Assembly (NCBI RefSeq): GCF_048541585.1
Contig: NZ_CP183303.1
Span: 2,108,001 to 2,172,000 of the forward strand
DNA length: 64,000 nucleotides
Source of the DNA: Legionella_C sp048541585
GTDB taxonomy: Bacteria > Pseudomonadota > Gammaproteobacteria > Legionellales > Legionellaceae
Direction: 5' to 3'
Numbering within the stretch: position 1 is the stretch's first letter; each line of letters begins with the position of its first letter. The notes under the pieces were generated by a model. It did not search any database and was not told where the DNA came from. It saw only the letters and a program-made list of their open reading frames with translations. The translations under genes were made by a program, and so were the position numbers. This document shows, piece after piece, positions 16,904 to 26,189 of the stretch.

Positions 16904-18765
16904 CTATATTCAAACTTAACTACCGGCTTGTTGCATGCCTGTAGATGAAGATATAAAGCATTAACTTGTTGTTTTACTTCAGAAGCTTTACTATTAATGC
17001 CCATAACAGAACCAAAAGTTACACTAACTTCACCACGACACTTACTTTTAATATATTTTTTAGCACGTGAAGTGCGTGATCCCCACAAACCATGTAAATA
17101 AAATGGAATAATTAAAGCTTTTGTATTTAAAGCAGCACGTTCAAAGCCACTATGAAATTTACCTAATTCACCATCTAAAGTTAGTTGGCCTTCTGGAAAT
17201 AAAGCAATCACCTCACCAGCATTTAGCGCACGCCTAATCTCCGCTAAAGCTGCTTGAGATTTCCCTGGCGCAATAGGAATAGCTTTAAAAAATTTAAGTA
17301 GCCATTTTAAATACGGTTTATTATAAAAAGCCTCATCTATAACGAACCGTACTGGCCGCGGACAGGCAGCTTGTAATAGAGCCCAATCAATAAAGCTTAC
17401 ATGATTTCCTAATAATAATACTCCACCTTGAGTAGGTATATTCTGCACATGATAAATACAAAATCCATAAATGATTCGTAGAATAAAAGAAAAAATATAA
17501 CGTATTAATAGATGCGGCCAAATTATTAATGTATAAAGTGCGCCAAGCGATGAAATAACACATAAAAGGTTAAGTAGTAGCAAACTATCTATTTGGTAGA
17601 TGTAAGACAGCACTCCTAAACCAAGAAATCCTAACATAAAACAATTTTGCAAAAAATTACTGGCTGATTGAACTTTTCCAGCTACCTGTTTTGGCGAATA
17701 ATACTGGATTAATGCATTTAGCGGCACAATTAGCATGCCGCCAAAAAAACCATAAATTAAAAAGAGGGCAAGAATAGCGAAATAACTTGTTAAATAAGGT
17801 AAAAAATAAAGACTAACAGTTATGCCAATAGTACTAATGGGAATTAATCCTAATTCAATAAAAAATTTAGAACTTCGACCTGAATATAAAGCACCTAGTA
17901 GTATACCAATACCAGCAATGGCTAAAGAACCTTGCGCAAAAAGTACATTGACCTGCCCCATATGCTCTTTTAAAAATGCACCATAGCTTGCCAAAAGTAA
18001 TTGATTAATTGCATAAAATATAGATAACCCAATAATACAAATAAAAATAATATGAGGTTTTCGGGTATGAGATAGGTAGGCTCTTAAATACTTTCCTTTA
18101 AAATAATTTACAACTTTATAGCATGAGTTAGGATCAACCGCTTCTTTTTTAATTAAGCAAAAGGCCATACAAGTTTCAAAAATTGAAAAAAGAATTAAGA
18201 GAAAGCCAATGGGCGCAAACGCATTTAGTATATGTTCCTTATCTAGAGAATGTTGTAAATGTGCTAAATTTATGCAGTAAGTAAATAAGGAAGTAAAAAT
18301 AAAAGTCGCCCCTAAAATTGATATAATTGTTAAAGTCTGGACTATGGCATTCGCCTGTGCTAAATGCTCCTTACCAAACAATTCTTTAATATAGCCATAT
18401 TTAGCAGGTGAATTTAAAGTACTTTGCACCGCAAGTAGCAAAGTCATAAAAAAAGCACCAACAAAATAACCCTGAAAGTAGCACCAAGTAATAATTATTG
18501 TAAGCGGAATTGCTAAAGCGGCTGTGACTCTTAAAACGATTACTTTAGAAAATCGATCAGCAATAAATCCCGCAGGCGTAAATAATAAAATATATGGAAG
18601 TAAAATAAACGCATTAATAATCGATGATAACAGTGTATAAACAGAGCTAGGTGAAGACTGATATAAGGTATCTTGTATTAAAATTTTATGACTTATATCG
18701 ATAAACGTATTTAAAAAAACCAATAAAAGGTAAGGCCAAAACCCTTTTACTTTAAAAATTTTCAT
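16900..18765 (-). CDS. MFS lysophospholipid transporter fused to a PlsC acyltransferase
   Basis: 621 residues in two parts. Residues 1 to about 425 form a 12-segment major-facilitator transporter resembling LplT, which flips lysophospholipids inward. The rest is a 1-acyl-glycerol-3-phosphate acyltransferase domain with the catalytic NHVSFID box at 454-460 and the FPEG box at 523-526. In enterobacteria LplT and Aas are separate and Aas also has an acyl-ACP synthetase domain; here transport and re-acylation are joined and the synthetase domain is absent. The likely job is to import and re-acylate lysophospholipids for membrane repair, perhaps from the host. Convergent with the XRE gene. Confidence 0.85.
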   Translation of the reverse strand: MKIFKVKGFWPYLLLVFLNTFIDISHKILIQDTLYQSSPSSVYTLLSSIINAFILLPYILLFTPAGFIADRFSKVIVLRVTAALAIPLTIIITWCYFQGYFVGAFFMTLLLAVQSTLNSPAKYGYIKELFGKEHLAQANAIVQTLTIISILGATFIFTSLFTYCINLAHLQHSLDKEHILNAFAPIGFLLILFSIFETCMAFCLIKKEAVDPNSCYKVVNYFKGKYLRAYLSHTRKPHIIFICIIGLSIFYAINQLLLASYGAFLKEHMGQVNVLFAQGSLAIAGIGILLGALYSGRSSKFFIELGLIPISTIGITVSLYFLPYLTSYFAILALFLIYGFFGGMLIVPLNALIQYYSPKQVAGKVQSASNFLQNCFMLGFLGLGVLSYIYQIDSLLLLNLLCVISSLGALYTLIIWPHLLIRYIFSFILRIIYGFCIYHVQNIPTQGGVLLLGNHVSFIDWALLQAACPRPVRFVIDEAFYNKPYLKWLLKFFKAIPIAPGKSQAALAEIRRALNAGEVIALFPEGQLTLDGELGKFHSGFERAALNTKALIIPFYLHGLWGSRTSRAKKYIKSKCRGEVSVTFGSVMGINSKASEVKQQVNALYLHLQACNKPVVKFEYS

Positions 18766-18818
18766 TTTAACACCTTATGAAATTTGCTTAATTTTAATCT
18801 TTTTAAAAATAAAATGCA

Positions 18819-19610
18819 TTACTTGATTATTTTTTGAATAATCTTATGCTGCTTTAGATAATTTACAATTGACTCAACCGTAACTGTTGAAAATTGATTA
18901 GTTAATAGTTCATGGGAAGGATGGTCATTAAATGCAACACTTGTATTAAACATAGAAGCACCTAATTTAGTAACCGGACTTAGCTTAATAACTGTAGGTT
19001 TATAACCTGTTTTTAATAAATATTTTTGTAAATTTCTTCTAGAATCGACTGCTTTATTTTGCAAACTTGCTGCCAAAACTTCTAAAATCCATTGATTAGA
19101 ATTTTGGTACATTGTGGAATAAGGATAAGCAAGTACACTGTAATATTTGCTATGTAGCTTTTTAATTTTATTAGTTAAAAGAATATTATTAAGTTTTTTT
19201 TGAGTATCGAAATCAGGAATAATAATTTGATAGTCCATACTATAGAGATTATCTAAAAAAAAATTCATTAATCCTTGTGCATAAAGAGAAGAATAAGCAG
19301 TTCCACATTCATTTAATAAATGTAAAACTGTCCATTTACCGACTGCATTAGGATAATCTTTGATAACAAAGCCAACATGACTATAATGAAGGCCATATTT
19401 TTCTAGATTAGTCCCTACTCTAGCTATTAATGCTACTTGCGCATGGCTTTTGTTTAGCTTATTTTGCGCCTCTAGTGCTATGCGAGTAGCCTGAATATAT
19501 AATTCAGGTTTAACGCTTATTTTTTTACAGGATGTCCCTGCCTCCATGGCAGGACAAACTATAAACAGTAACAAGCACCAAAATAATCTAGGTAACATTA
19601 AAAATTTCAT
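18819..19610 (-). CDS. DUF2145 family exported protein
   Basis: 263 residues with a signal peptide (hydrophobic LFWCLLLFIVCPAMEAG). The mature protein matches the DUF2145 pattern: an early conserved VALIARVGTNLEKYGLHYSHVGFVI, then WTVLHLLNECGT and a Tyr/Trp-rich middle. The conserved His and Cys suggest an NlpC/P60-like papain fold, a known inference for such Arg-Tyr-His families, but activity is not shown. It lies 13 bases downstream of the small exported protein gene, so the two form a probable operon. Confidence 0.7.
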   Translation of the reverse strand: MKFLMLPRLFWCLLLFIVCPAMEAGTSCKKISVKPELYIQATRIALEAQNKLNKSHAQVALIARVGTNLEKYGLHYSHVGFVIKDYPNAVGKWTVLHLLNECGTAYSSLYAQGLMNFFLDNLYSMDYQIIIPDFDTQKKLNNILLTNKIKKLHSKYYSVLAYPYSTMYQNSNQWILEVLAASLQNKAVDSRRNLQKYLLKTGYKPTVIKLSPVTKLGASMFNTSVAFNDHPSHELLTNQFSTVTVESIVNYLKQHKIIQKIIK

Positions 19611-19623
19611 AATATACTCCAGA

Positions 19624-20028
19624 TTATATCTTTTTACTGTAGATTAAACTTTTACCTATTTCGTTAGGTAAAAAAGCAATGAGTTGCCCCGCAGCATAAA
19701 CAAGATTACCGCCGCTAACGCTAATTACTTTAATTGTTTGACCTGCTGCAATGAGTGAGTTGCCTACAGCATCTTTTGCTACTCGAATGGTTAAAGTAGA
19801 TAAATTAGCTGCTGCCCGCATCGTAATATCCATAAATTCTCCAACCCTACTTACAGCAACAATAGTGAGCTGGCCTCCAGCTGCAAGAATATTACTACTA
19901 CCTTGAATAATCTGACTCACACCAGTAGTTGATAACTCCATGCTTAAGGTAGAGGATGGCGATGTGACTTGGGCCATCGCAAGACTTGGTAAAAACAAGC
20001 AAGTTAATAAAGTTTTTATCTTTCTCAT
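19624..20028 (-). CDS. Small exported protein paired with DUF2145
   Basis: 134 residues with a signal peptide ending about AMAQ. The mature protein is rich in Ser, Ala and Val, with alternating hydrophobic residues (repeated ..LAAGGQLTIVAVS, ..SLIAAGQTIKVIS, NLVYAAGQLIAF), suggesting repeated beta-strand or helical-hairpin units. No known domain. The ATG at 20028 is chosen because AAGGTG lies six bases upstream; a start 30 bases earlier lacks this. It is the first gene of a two-gene unit with the DUF2145 protein, so the products probably act together in the envelope. Confidence 0.6.
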   Translation of the reverse strand: MRKIKTLLTCLFLPSLAMAQVTSPSSTLSMELSTTGVSQIIQGSSNILAAGGQLTIVAVSRVGEFMDITMRAAANLSTLTIRVAKDAVGNSLIAAGQTIKVISVSGGNLVYAAGQLIAFLPNEIGKSLIYSKKI

Positions 20029-20246
20029 TGATATCACCTTATGAGTTATTAAATTCAATCACAATCTACTAAATTAAAGTTTTTTTTGATACCAATGTTT
20101 AATTTTTATATTATTTATATACCAAAAGGTTTATATTTTAATACTTACTATACTAAACATCATTTCTTTTCTATAAAATGAATTGTTTATTATTGAGGAA
20201 ATAAAACGAGCTTATACTAGGTAAAAGGCTTTCAAGAGCTTTACTT

Positions 20247-20300
20247 ACTAGATTTGGCAATCTAGTTTATGATAGCTACATTGGGCTTTTGCCCAATGTA
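20247..20300. terminator. Two adjacent perfect hairpins after the ABM gene
   Basis: The first hairpin pairs ACTAGATT with AATCTAGT (20247-20266, loop TGGC). The second pairs TACATTGGGC with GCCCAATGTA (20277-20300, loop TTTT, 10 perfect pairs). They lie just beyond the stop of the minus-strand monooxygenase gene and before the next operon's promoter region, where they probably separate the two transcripts. Confidence 0.5.
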
Positions 20301-20305
20301 ATTCG

Positions 20306-20647
20306 TTACGACAATTGAGTTGTAGTTAATAAATCATCTACTACTTCCATGTTAAGGTCAGCTAATTTTTGCGTTTGATCAATACAAGTTTGAATTTTTA
20401 TAATAGCGTCCCTAATTTCTGAAGGTAGAATTTCTGAAGGGGCATCGTCTCCGGGCCAAGCTGCGTCTCGCGTAGCTTTATCTGGCCAACGAGAATAAGC
20501 AACCCACATACCGTCTGCAGTTTTATGTAAGCAAGAACCTAAGGCACCTCGATATTGAACAAAATAGGAAGCAACTTGGCGCCAAGCCTCTTGATACTCT
20601 GCCTCAAATCCAGGTTTAAGAAACGCCCGATAAATAACTGCAAACAT
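20306..20647 (-). CDS. Antibiotic-biosynthesis-monooxygenase (ABM) domain protein
   Basis: 113 residues forming a single ferredoxin-like ABM domain: FAVIYRAFLKPGFEAEYQ, then RGALGSCLHKTADGMWVAYSRWPD. Such dimeric proteins oxidise quinols or act on heme or polyketides, or only bind small molecules; the role here is unknown. The ATG at 20647 is preferred to an upstream TTG because the domain begins exactly there and GGAG lies upstream. It stands alone, followed by two hairpins. Confidence 0.7.
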   Translation of the reverse strand: MFAVIYRAFLKPGFEAEYQEAWRQVASYFVQYRGALGSCLHKTADGMWVAYSRWPDKATRDAAWPGDDAPSEILPSEIRDAIIKIQTCIDQTQKLADLNMEVVDDLLTTTQLS

Positions 20648-20930
20648 ATTTATTAATACTCCAAGTGATAGCAATTAATTTTTGGCTATGTTAGGGCTAA
20701 AACCTAACAATACCAAAACACAATACAATTATATATTAGAGGTCTATTGTATTAGGTGGGAGATTTGTTAGCCATATAGTCGGCAGGCTATACATTTCCT
20801 TTGAGCTAATTTTTTTGAGCATTTTATTAAATAAATAAATTTTTTTTAATTTTTACTTAAAAGGCACTTGAGGCATAAAAGAAATACTTAAATCATTTAT
20901 GCTTTACCTGACTTAGCTATTTAAAAATCT

Positions 20931-22724
20931 TTAATTAAAAGAATCTAAAGAAAGTAAAGGCGCTTCTACCTCAAAAGAGGCTTTAGTTATTTCTTTTTTA
21001 GCCTTAAATATCCCTTGTTGACTAACTTTCTGCACTTGAGATTCTGCGGGTCTTGCCTGACTAAGTATTAATTTTTCTATAAACATTTCTGTTTGTTTTT
21101 TATTAACGGCTTCTGTATAGCCGCCTTCAAGGCTTACATAAAGAAAAGGAATATTATGCTGATTAATAATTTCTCTTAATTTAAGATAAAAATATTCAAA
21201 ATCTCTATCATTAAATCGCTGTTTTAGAGCTTCAGTAAGCTTTAGTCGCCGATAAATCATTTCATCATCGTGACGCTTATCTACTTTGTAAAAGAGATCA
21301 TTAGCGCAACCTGCTTTTTCCTCAATATGCGAATCCCAACCAAGCACCAGGTAGATAGCTGTATTTTGTAAATCAGGCTGGCTACAAGCTGTAGCTATTT
21401 GTTTTAACATTGCCTCTATGAGCGGATGGATATCCTTTGCTTTTCGTCTTATATAGTCCTTGTCATTTAAATGAAGGGGAACATAATTATAGTTACCTTC
21501 AATAGGTTTAAGATCGGAGTCAGGGTCAACAGCGGGATTAAAGTAAGGATAAACACGCGGATCATAGCTATCTAAATGTATTACTTTAGATGATGTAAGT
21601 TGTTTACTTGTACTTAGAGTATCTCGCAATCCATCATCGGCATTAACATCTAAACCGCATATAATATTGTTAGCATAATTAAAATAATGAATAAGGATGG
21701 CAACTTTATTAAAAATACAATATCCAGCTGCTCTATCACTATAAGCATGGTGTGTAGGCAGGCCTATATTAAAAACTGCGTTATAGTCTTTAAAATTATG
21801 TATTGTCGTCGCAATATCTTTAATTAATACTTCAAACGTTTTGTTATTAATGTGAATATCTTCATCAAGAAACTTATCTGCCTTTTGTTTCGGATTAACA
21901 CACTTACCAATAATTGCTTTGACATAAGCTACTGTGTGAGTGGCTAATAGCGCTTTTTTAATAGGATCATTATTATCAATCTTATCAAATAATCTTTTTG
22001 CATTAGCATTGCCTTGGGCAATACTCTTGAAAAGATCCTGCCAATTTTCTAGCATATCATCACTAGTTTGCTTAATGGGTAGAAAATTTTTTTCCTTAAT
22101 AAAATTTATAATTTTAGTTAATCTTTGATGCTGATCTTGTGATCCATCCTCCTCTTCTGCACTTGCTGGCATACCAACAAAAGCCGCAAAATCTGATTCA
22201 CTAGGTATTTGTACATAGGCTTTTTGCTTGCATCTATCATTAACAATACTATCTTCTGCACTTGCATTTATCGCTACACTTACTTCGCTTAAATCTTGCC
22301 TAGACTCACTTTGGCTGGATACTTTTGATAGACTCTGTTTCTTATCATTCTTAAGTGTATGACTATTAGGCTGGGCAGCTTTTCTTTTTGCAAAAAAATC
22401 CAAAGAATGTCTTTGATTTGCTTTTTTTAAATCAGAAGAGCCACTCTGTTTGCCGTTTCTTGCTCGCTTCTTTCCTGTTTCTGCCGGAGATGAAGATTCA
22501 TTGCTTTCAGAGCTTTTAAGAGAGCGAGATTGGTTTTTAGTGCCATCGCCTCCAACCTTTACTTTTTTAGTGGTTGATTCTTTACGTTCTGTAATAAGCT
22601 TTCTTTTAGAAGAACTAGAGCTTTCAGTTTCATAGTCTAGACCTTGAGATTGCTTCTCTTGCTCTTGAGAACTAATTGGATTATTTCTACTTCTACTTCT
22701 TGTATAATAATGCTTGCCTCTCAT
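20931..22724 (-). CDS. Histone-deacetylase-like protein with basic, Ser-rich N terminus; nuclear effector candidate
   Basis: 597 residues. Residues 1-150 are disordered, rich in Ser, Lys and Arg, with basic clusters like nuclear import signals (KRK at 40-42, KKVKV at 53-57, KKRARN at 85-90, AKRK at 112-115). Residues about 260-555 follow the arginase/HDAC fold: HTVAYVKAI near 263, PTHHAYSDRAAGYC with the catalytic His pair 325-326, FNKVAI, GLDVN with Asp359, LGWDSH with Asp464, and LEGGYTEAV near 533. The zinc ligand that is His in HDACs (D-x-H) is Asn361 here, so metal binding may be altered. Legionella LphD is a known HDAC-like effector targeting the nucleus; this gene has a comparable design with a longer N terminus. 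Monocistronic, no signal peptide. Confidence 0.7.
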   Translation of the reverse strand: MRGKHYYTRSRSRNNPISSQEQEKQSQGLDYETESSSSSKRKLITERKESTTKKVKVGGDGTKNQSRSLKSSESNESSSPAETGKKRARNGKQSGSSDLKKANQRHSLDFFAKRKAAQPNSHTLKNDKKQSLSKVSSQSESRQDLSEVSVAINASAEDSIVNDRCKQKAYVQIPSESDFAAFVGMPASAEEEDGSQDQHQRLTKIINFIKEKNFLPIKQTSDDMLENWQDLFKSIAQGNANAKRLFDKIDNNDPIKKALLATHTVAYVKAIIGKCVNPKQKADKFLDEDIHINNKTFEVLIKDIATTIHNFKDYNAVFNIGLPTHHAYSDRAAGYCIFNKVAILIHYFNYANNIICGLDVNADDGLRDTLSTSKQLTSSKVIHLDSYDPRVYPYFNPAVDPDSDLKPIEGNYNYVPLHLNDKDYIRRKAKDIHPLIEAMLKQIATACSQPDLQNTAIYLVLGWDSHIEEKAGCANDLFYKVDKRHDDEMIYRRLKLTEALKQRFNDRDFEYFYLKLREIINQHNIPFLYVSLEGGYTEAVNKKQTEMFIEKLILSQARPAESQVQKVSQQGIFKAKKEITKASFEVEAPLLSLDSFN

Positions 22725-22896
22725 TTAGGGGAATCCTTGTTAATTATTTAAATTTGTATATATTTTATACAAATATTATTAATATAATATTAACGAGATT
22801 AAGAAGTAAATTTTAAATCATCAAAAAAAGTGCAAATTAAGCGTTAAATTTACTAATCTTTCTTTATTTAATTAAAAATGAAGCTAAAAAATAATT

Positions 22897-24951
22897 TTAC
22901 TTTAAATTTTTTATAAAGAAGTTCCATAAATTTTCTAAATAGACCGGGTGTTCATTACACTCATGATAAGTATTCGGTAAAATTAATAGCTCAACTAAAT
23001 GATTTTTTCCGGCGCTTAACAAAGACTGATAAAGATGAATACTGTGTTGAACATGAACATTATCATCCATTTCACCATGAATTAATAATAATTTTCCCTT
23101 AAGCATATGGGCAAGCTTATTATTAGATTGGTTCTCATAATTACCTGTTTCAACTAAGCCTTGATACTTTTCACTCCAATACGCCATAAAATTCTTTAAA
23201 TCATGGATGCCAGAACCTGCAACAGCTACTTTAAAAAAATCAGGATAAAGTAATAAGGCACGTGCAGCAATATAACCTCCAGCAGAATGACCGGTAATAC
23301 CAACACGTTCAATATCCATATAAGTATATGTTTTACTTAATGCTTTTAATATAGCAATATGCTCTGCAAGACTACCTTCTTGTAGTCTTCCATAGCTAAC
23401 ATCGCGGAAACTTTTACTACGCATAGCACTGCCTGGTGTATCTAAACAAACTACAATAAATCCACATTCAGCAAGTGCTTGCATTTGCCACATACCAGGC
23501 CAACGGTAAGCAACTTTATCTCCGTTGCAATACATCGCTTTCGGAACATGATTATTCATAGGACCTGGATAAATATCAGCAATAATAGGGTATTTTTTAC
23601 TAGCATCAAAATAGCTAGGCTTAAAAATTGCACCATATAATTTAGTTATTCCATCCAGTGCTAATAAAGAAAATAATTCCGGTTTTTGCCAGTTATAAGC
23701 TTCTAATATAGTAATATTAGCCTCTTCAAGAGTCATAATTATTTGGCCATCTCTGTCACATAATGTCGTAATTGGTGCTGTTGTTATAGTAGAATAAGTA
23801 TCAACAAAGAAATTAAACTGTGGCGAAGGAAAAATGGCATGTTCTGCCTGCTTGGCTGTAAGACAAGTTAACTTGCTCCCATCTAATTTCACACAATAAA
23901 GATAACGATAATAAGGATCGCCCTTTTCACGGCCACAACCCGTAAAATAGACCTGACGATGCTTTTCATCAACAAATAAAATATCTAAAACCAACCACTC
24001 ACCACGAGTTACTTGGTTTTTTAATTGTCCAGTTGTCTTATCATATAAATATAAATGGCCCCAATCATCCCGCTCCGACCACCATAAAATTTCATTAGAG
24101 TCTTCAAGTAGGTAAACATTGGCATCCCAAAAGAAAATTTGATTTGGTTCAATATAGGTTTTAGAAAACTCCTCTAATAAAATCACCTCAGCTTCTGTAT
24201 CTAGGTTATACTCACATAAACTTAATCGTTTGTAGCCCCGATAGTTGCGTAGATAATAAATTTTTTTACTATCTTTGCTCCACCAAAGCCAATTTTTTAA
24301 ATCAAAAACCGTAAAAAACTCAACCAATAAAGGATCACAGTGCAAGCGTTTAACACTACCTTTAGCAATATTAATTAAAATAAGTTGTAGATACGTTAAG
24401 TGGCTATCGCCAGCATAGGCATGATGGAATTGATAATGCTTTGCACGCCCTGTATTAGCATTGTTTTGAATGTGAAATAATTTAACTTGGCGTTCATCTA
24501 GTTGATGGGTAAGAAAATAAGCGCCATCAGGAGAAAATAAACCTGGCATCGACCAGGGAATTATCCCATTTTCAATTTGTAGTGGAATACGACAGGTTCC
24601 AGGTATTTTACTGTAGGCAAAGTCTTCTCTTCCATCAAAAGTTAACTGTAATTGTTCGCCAGTGCTTAACTCTTGGCGGAACAAATTATAATTATTAACC
24701 AGCAAGTTATATTTATGATTTGGCGTTAATCTGTTGTAAGGATTAGGTGTAGGGGTTAATATTTTAGAATAATTTTTAAGCTTTTCTTTTTTCTTCTCTA
24801 CGCAATCAACAAAAATATATTCGCTACCTATTTCACCTTCTCGTTGATAGACAAAATAGCGCTCACTTAACCAAATAGGTGTAATGTCTATATTTTTTAG
24901 CCTCTTTGCGAGGTTTTCACGCGTAAAACGTTTAATTTGTTTATAGTTCAT
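22897..24951 (-). CDS. S9 family prolyl oligopeptidase/dipeptidyl peptidase IV-like
   Basis: 684 residues. The first 420 or so have the WxxD/YxW blade signatures of a DPP-IV beta-propeller; the C-terminal alpha/beta hydrolase carries the nucleophile in GHSAGG (Ser556), the acid in GEMDDNVH (Asp629) and the His in the TYHECNEH segment. All triad residues are present, so it should be an active peptidase removing short N-terminal peptides. No signal peptide is evident, which suggests a cytoplasmic enzyme for peptide catabolism. It lies 29 bases after the cupin gene on the same strand and is probably co-transcribed with it. Confidence 0.85.
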   Translation of the reverse strand: MNYKQIKRFTRENLAKRLKNIDITPIWLSERYFVYQREGEIGSEYIFVDCVEKKKEKLKNYSKILTPTPNPYNRLTPNHKYNLLVNNYNLFRQELSTGEQLQLTFDGREDFAYSKIPGTCRIPLQIENGIIPWSMPGLFSPDGAYFLTHQLDERQVKLFHIQNNANTGRAKHYQFHHAYAGDSHLTYLQLILINIAKGSVKRLHCDPLLVEFFTVFDLKNWLWWSKDSKKIYYLRNYRGYKRLSLCEYNLDTEAEVILLEEFSKTYIEPNQIFFWDANVYLLEDSNEILWWSERDDWGHLYLYDKTTGQLKNQVTRGEWLVLDILFVDEKHRQVYFTGCGREKGDPYYRYLYCVKLDGSKLTCLTAKQAEHAIFPSPQFNFFVDTYSTITTAPITTLCDRDGQIIMTLEEANITILEAYNWQKPELFSLLALDGITKLYGAIFKPSYFDASKKYPIIADIYPGPMNNHVPKAMYCNGDKVAYRWPGMWQMQALAECGFIVVCLDTPGSAMRSKSFRDVSYGRLQEGSLAEHIAILKALSKTYTYMDIERVGITGHSAGGYIAARALLLYPDFFKVAVAGSGIHDLKNFMAYWSEKYQGLVETGNYENQSNNKLAHMLKGKLLLIHGEMDDNVHVQHSIHLYQSLLSAGKNHLVELLILPNTYHECNEHPVYLENLWNFFIKNLK

Positions 24952-24980
24952 AAAACTTAAGAAATCCTTTAGTGTAGAAA

Positions 24981-25499
24981 TTAATCTTTTGCTGCTAATA
25001 AAACGCCCATCATTAATACAGGTTCACTAGTTTCATTGAGCCAATAATGATTAGTTGCCCGTTGTACCACAGCATCAAAAGGCTTAAGTTTAATTTCACC
25101 TTGATCAAGCAATAAAGTTACCTCGCCTTTTAATACCACGACATAATCAATGGTATTAGTCGTATGCATCATTGGATGACGATATGTATTAACACGGCAA
25201 TGAAGAGCATTAGCAGCAGCAAAAGCCTCCTGTGCTTGTACCTCAGCGTTTTCAGGAGAGCTATTTCTATCTATAGGCGGTATTTCAAAAAATCTAAAAA
25301 TAGTCCCAGCTTTTGAAGGTTCAAGAGTAGTAGGTTTATTTAATAGAGTATTCTCACCTTGGCTTGATGCTGGTATTTCATCGGTTGCCCAAAAATCATA
25401 TATCTCTAAGGGGCTTAATGAGACTTGCCTATCCTCACTTACAAAGGAAGTACCATCCGCTTTTTTAGCAGTAACAATACAGCGAAATCTGCTTGCCAT
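24981..25499 (-). CDS. Cupin-domain protein
   Basis: 172 residues. The C-terminal part, from about 100, is a small beta-barrel cupin: MHTTNTIDYVVVLKGEVTLLLDQGE and then the second motif with NHYWLN. The two His positions differ from the strict G(X)5HXH pattern, so metal binding is uncertain. The N-terminal half is a further beta-rich region, as in proteins annotated as cupin enzymes acting on small acids. It probably forms an operon with the S9 peptidase downstream; no shared pathway is obvious. Confidence 0.7.
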   Translation of the reverse strand: MASRFRCIVTAKKADGTSFVSEDRQVSLSPLEIYDFWATDEIPASSQGENTLLNKPTTLEPSKAGTIFRFFEIPPIDRNSSPENAEVQAQEAFAAANALHCRVNTYRHPMMHTTNTIDYVVVLKGEVTLLLDQGEIKLKPFDAVVQRATNHYWLNETSEPVLMMGVLLAAKD

Positions 25500-26189
25500 A
25501 TGAAATCCTTTAGCTGTAAAGTAAATTTAATTAAATTTTAGTTCAAATTCTCTATCATCCATTCAATATTTATTTGAAAATGATAAATATTATCTATTAT
25601 TTTTTTCATTATTTGCTTAACCACACTAAATAACTAGCGAAAATTTGATGATAAAATGAATATCTAGAATAGCTAAGAATTAATATATTTAAATTAATAA
25701 TAAAAATTATTTTTAACTCATTTCTCTATCTACTTTTAATTAAGCTATAATCTTTTAAATTAGACTTTAATATAATTTAATATTTTATTGCTTTATGCGG
25801 ATAAAAACTGCGATAAGTATAAAATGTTTTTTGAAAACTTATGAATTAAAAATTTTATGAATAAACATTGTTTTATAGCTATAAGTTCTGACATAAATAG
25901 TGTTATAAAAATTAAATACTTACGGAGTTATTATAAACAAATAACTTATAAATTTTTTAATAAATTTAACCCCCAAATAATAGTATTTATTTTCAATATA
26001 TTAACTATTTTTAATCTAATAATCTTATTAATATTTTTTTCAATTAGACTTGTTTTTTCCAAAATTTTTTTACTTGTTATGAGAGATGAAATTAATAATT
26101 TCATCTAGTTTGAATATTAAATTTTCTTATGGAATAGAAAATAATTAAGAAGAAATGCCTAAGAAACTTAGTTTTAAGAGGTGACTTCT
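25500..26189. other. 690-base very AT-rich intergenic region
   Basis: No convincing gene. The stretch is dominated by A/T runs and lies between the divergent cupin and acyl-AMP-ligase genes, so it must hold both promoters. Such DNA is a typical target for H-NS-like silencing proteins. An 83-codon frame at 25857-26108 has a hydrophobic composition but no Shine-Dalgarno sequence and is not called. Confidence 0.5.

Noticed and set aside
25857..26108. 83-codon open frame in the AT-rich gap
   Set aside because: No ribosome site, composition reflects AT-rich DNA (Ile/Phe/Asn/Lys), no family resemblance. A small membrane peptide cannot be fully excluded.
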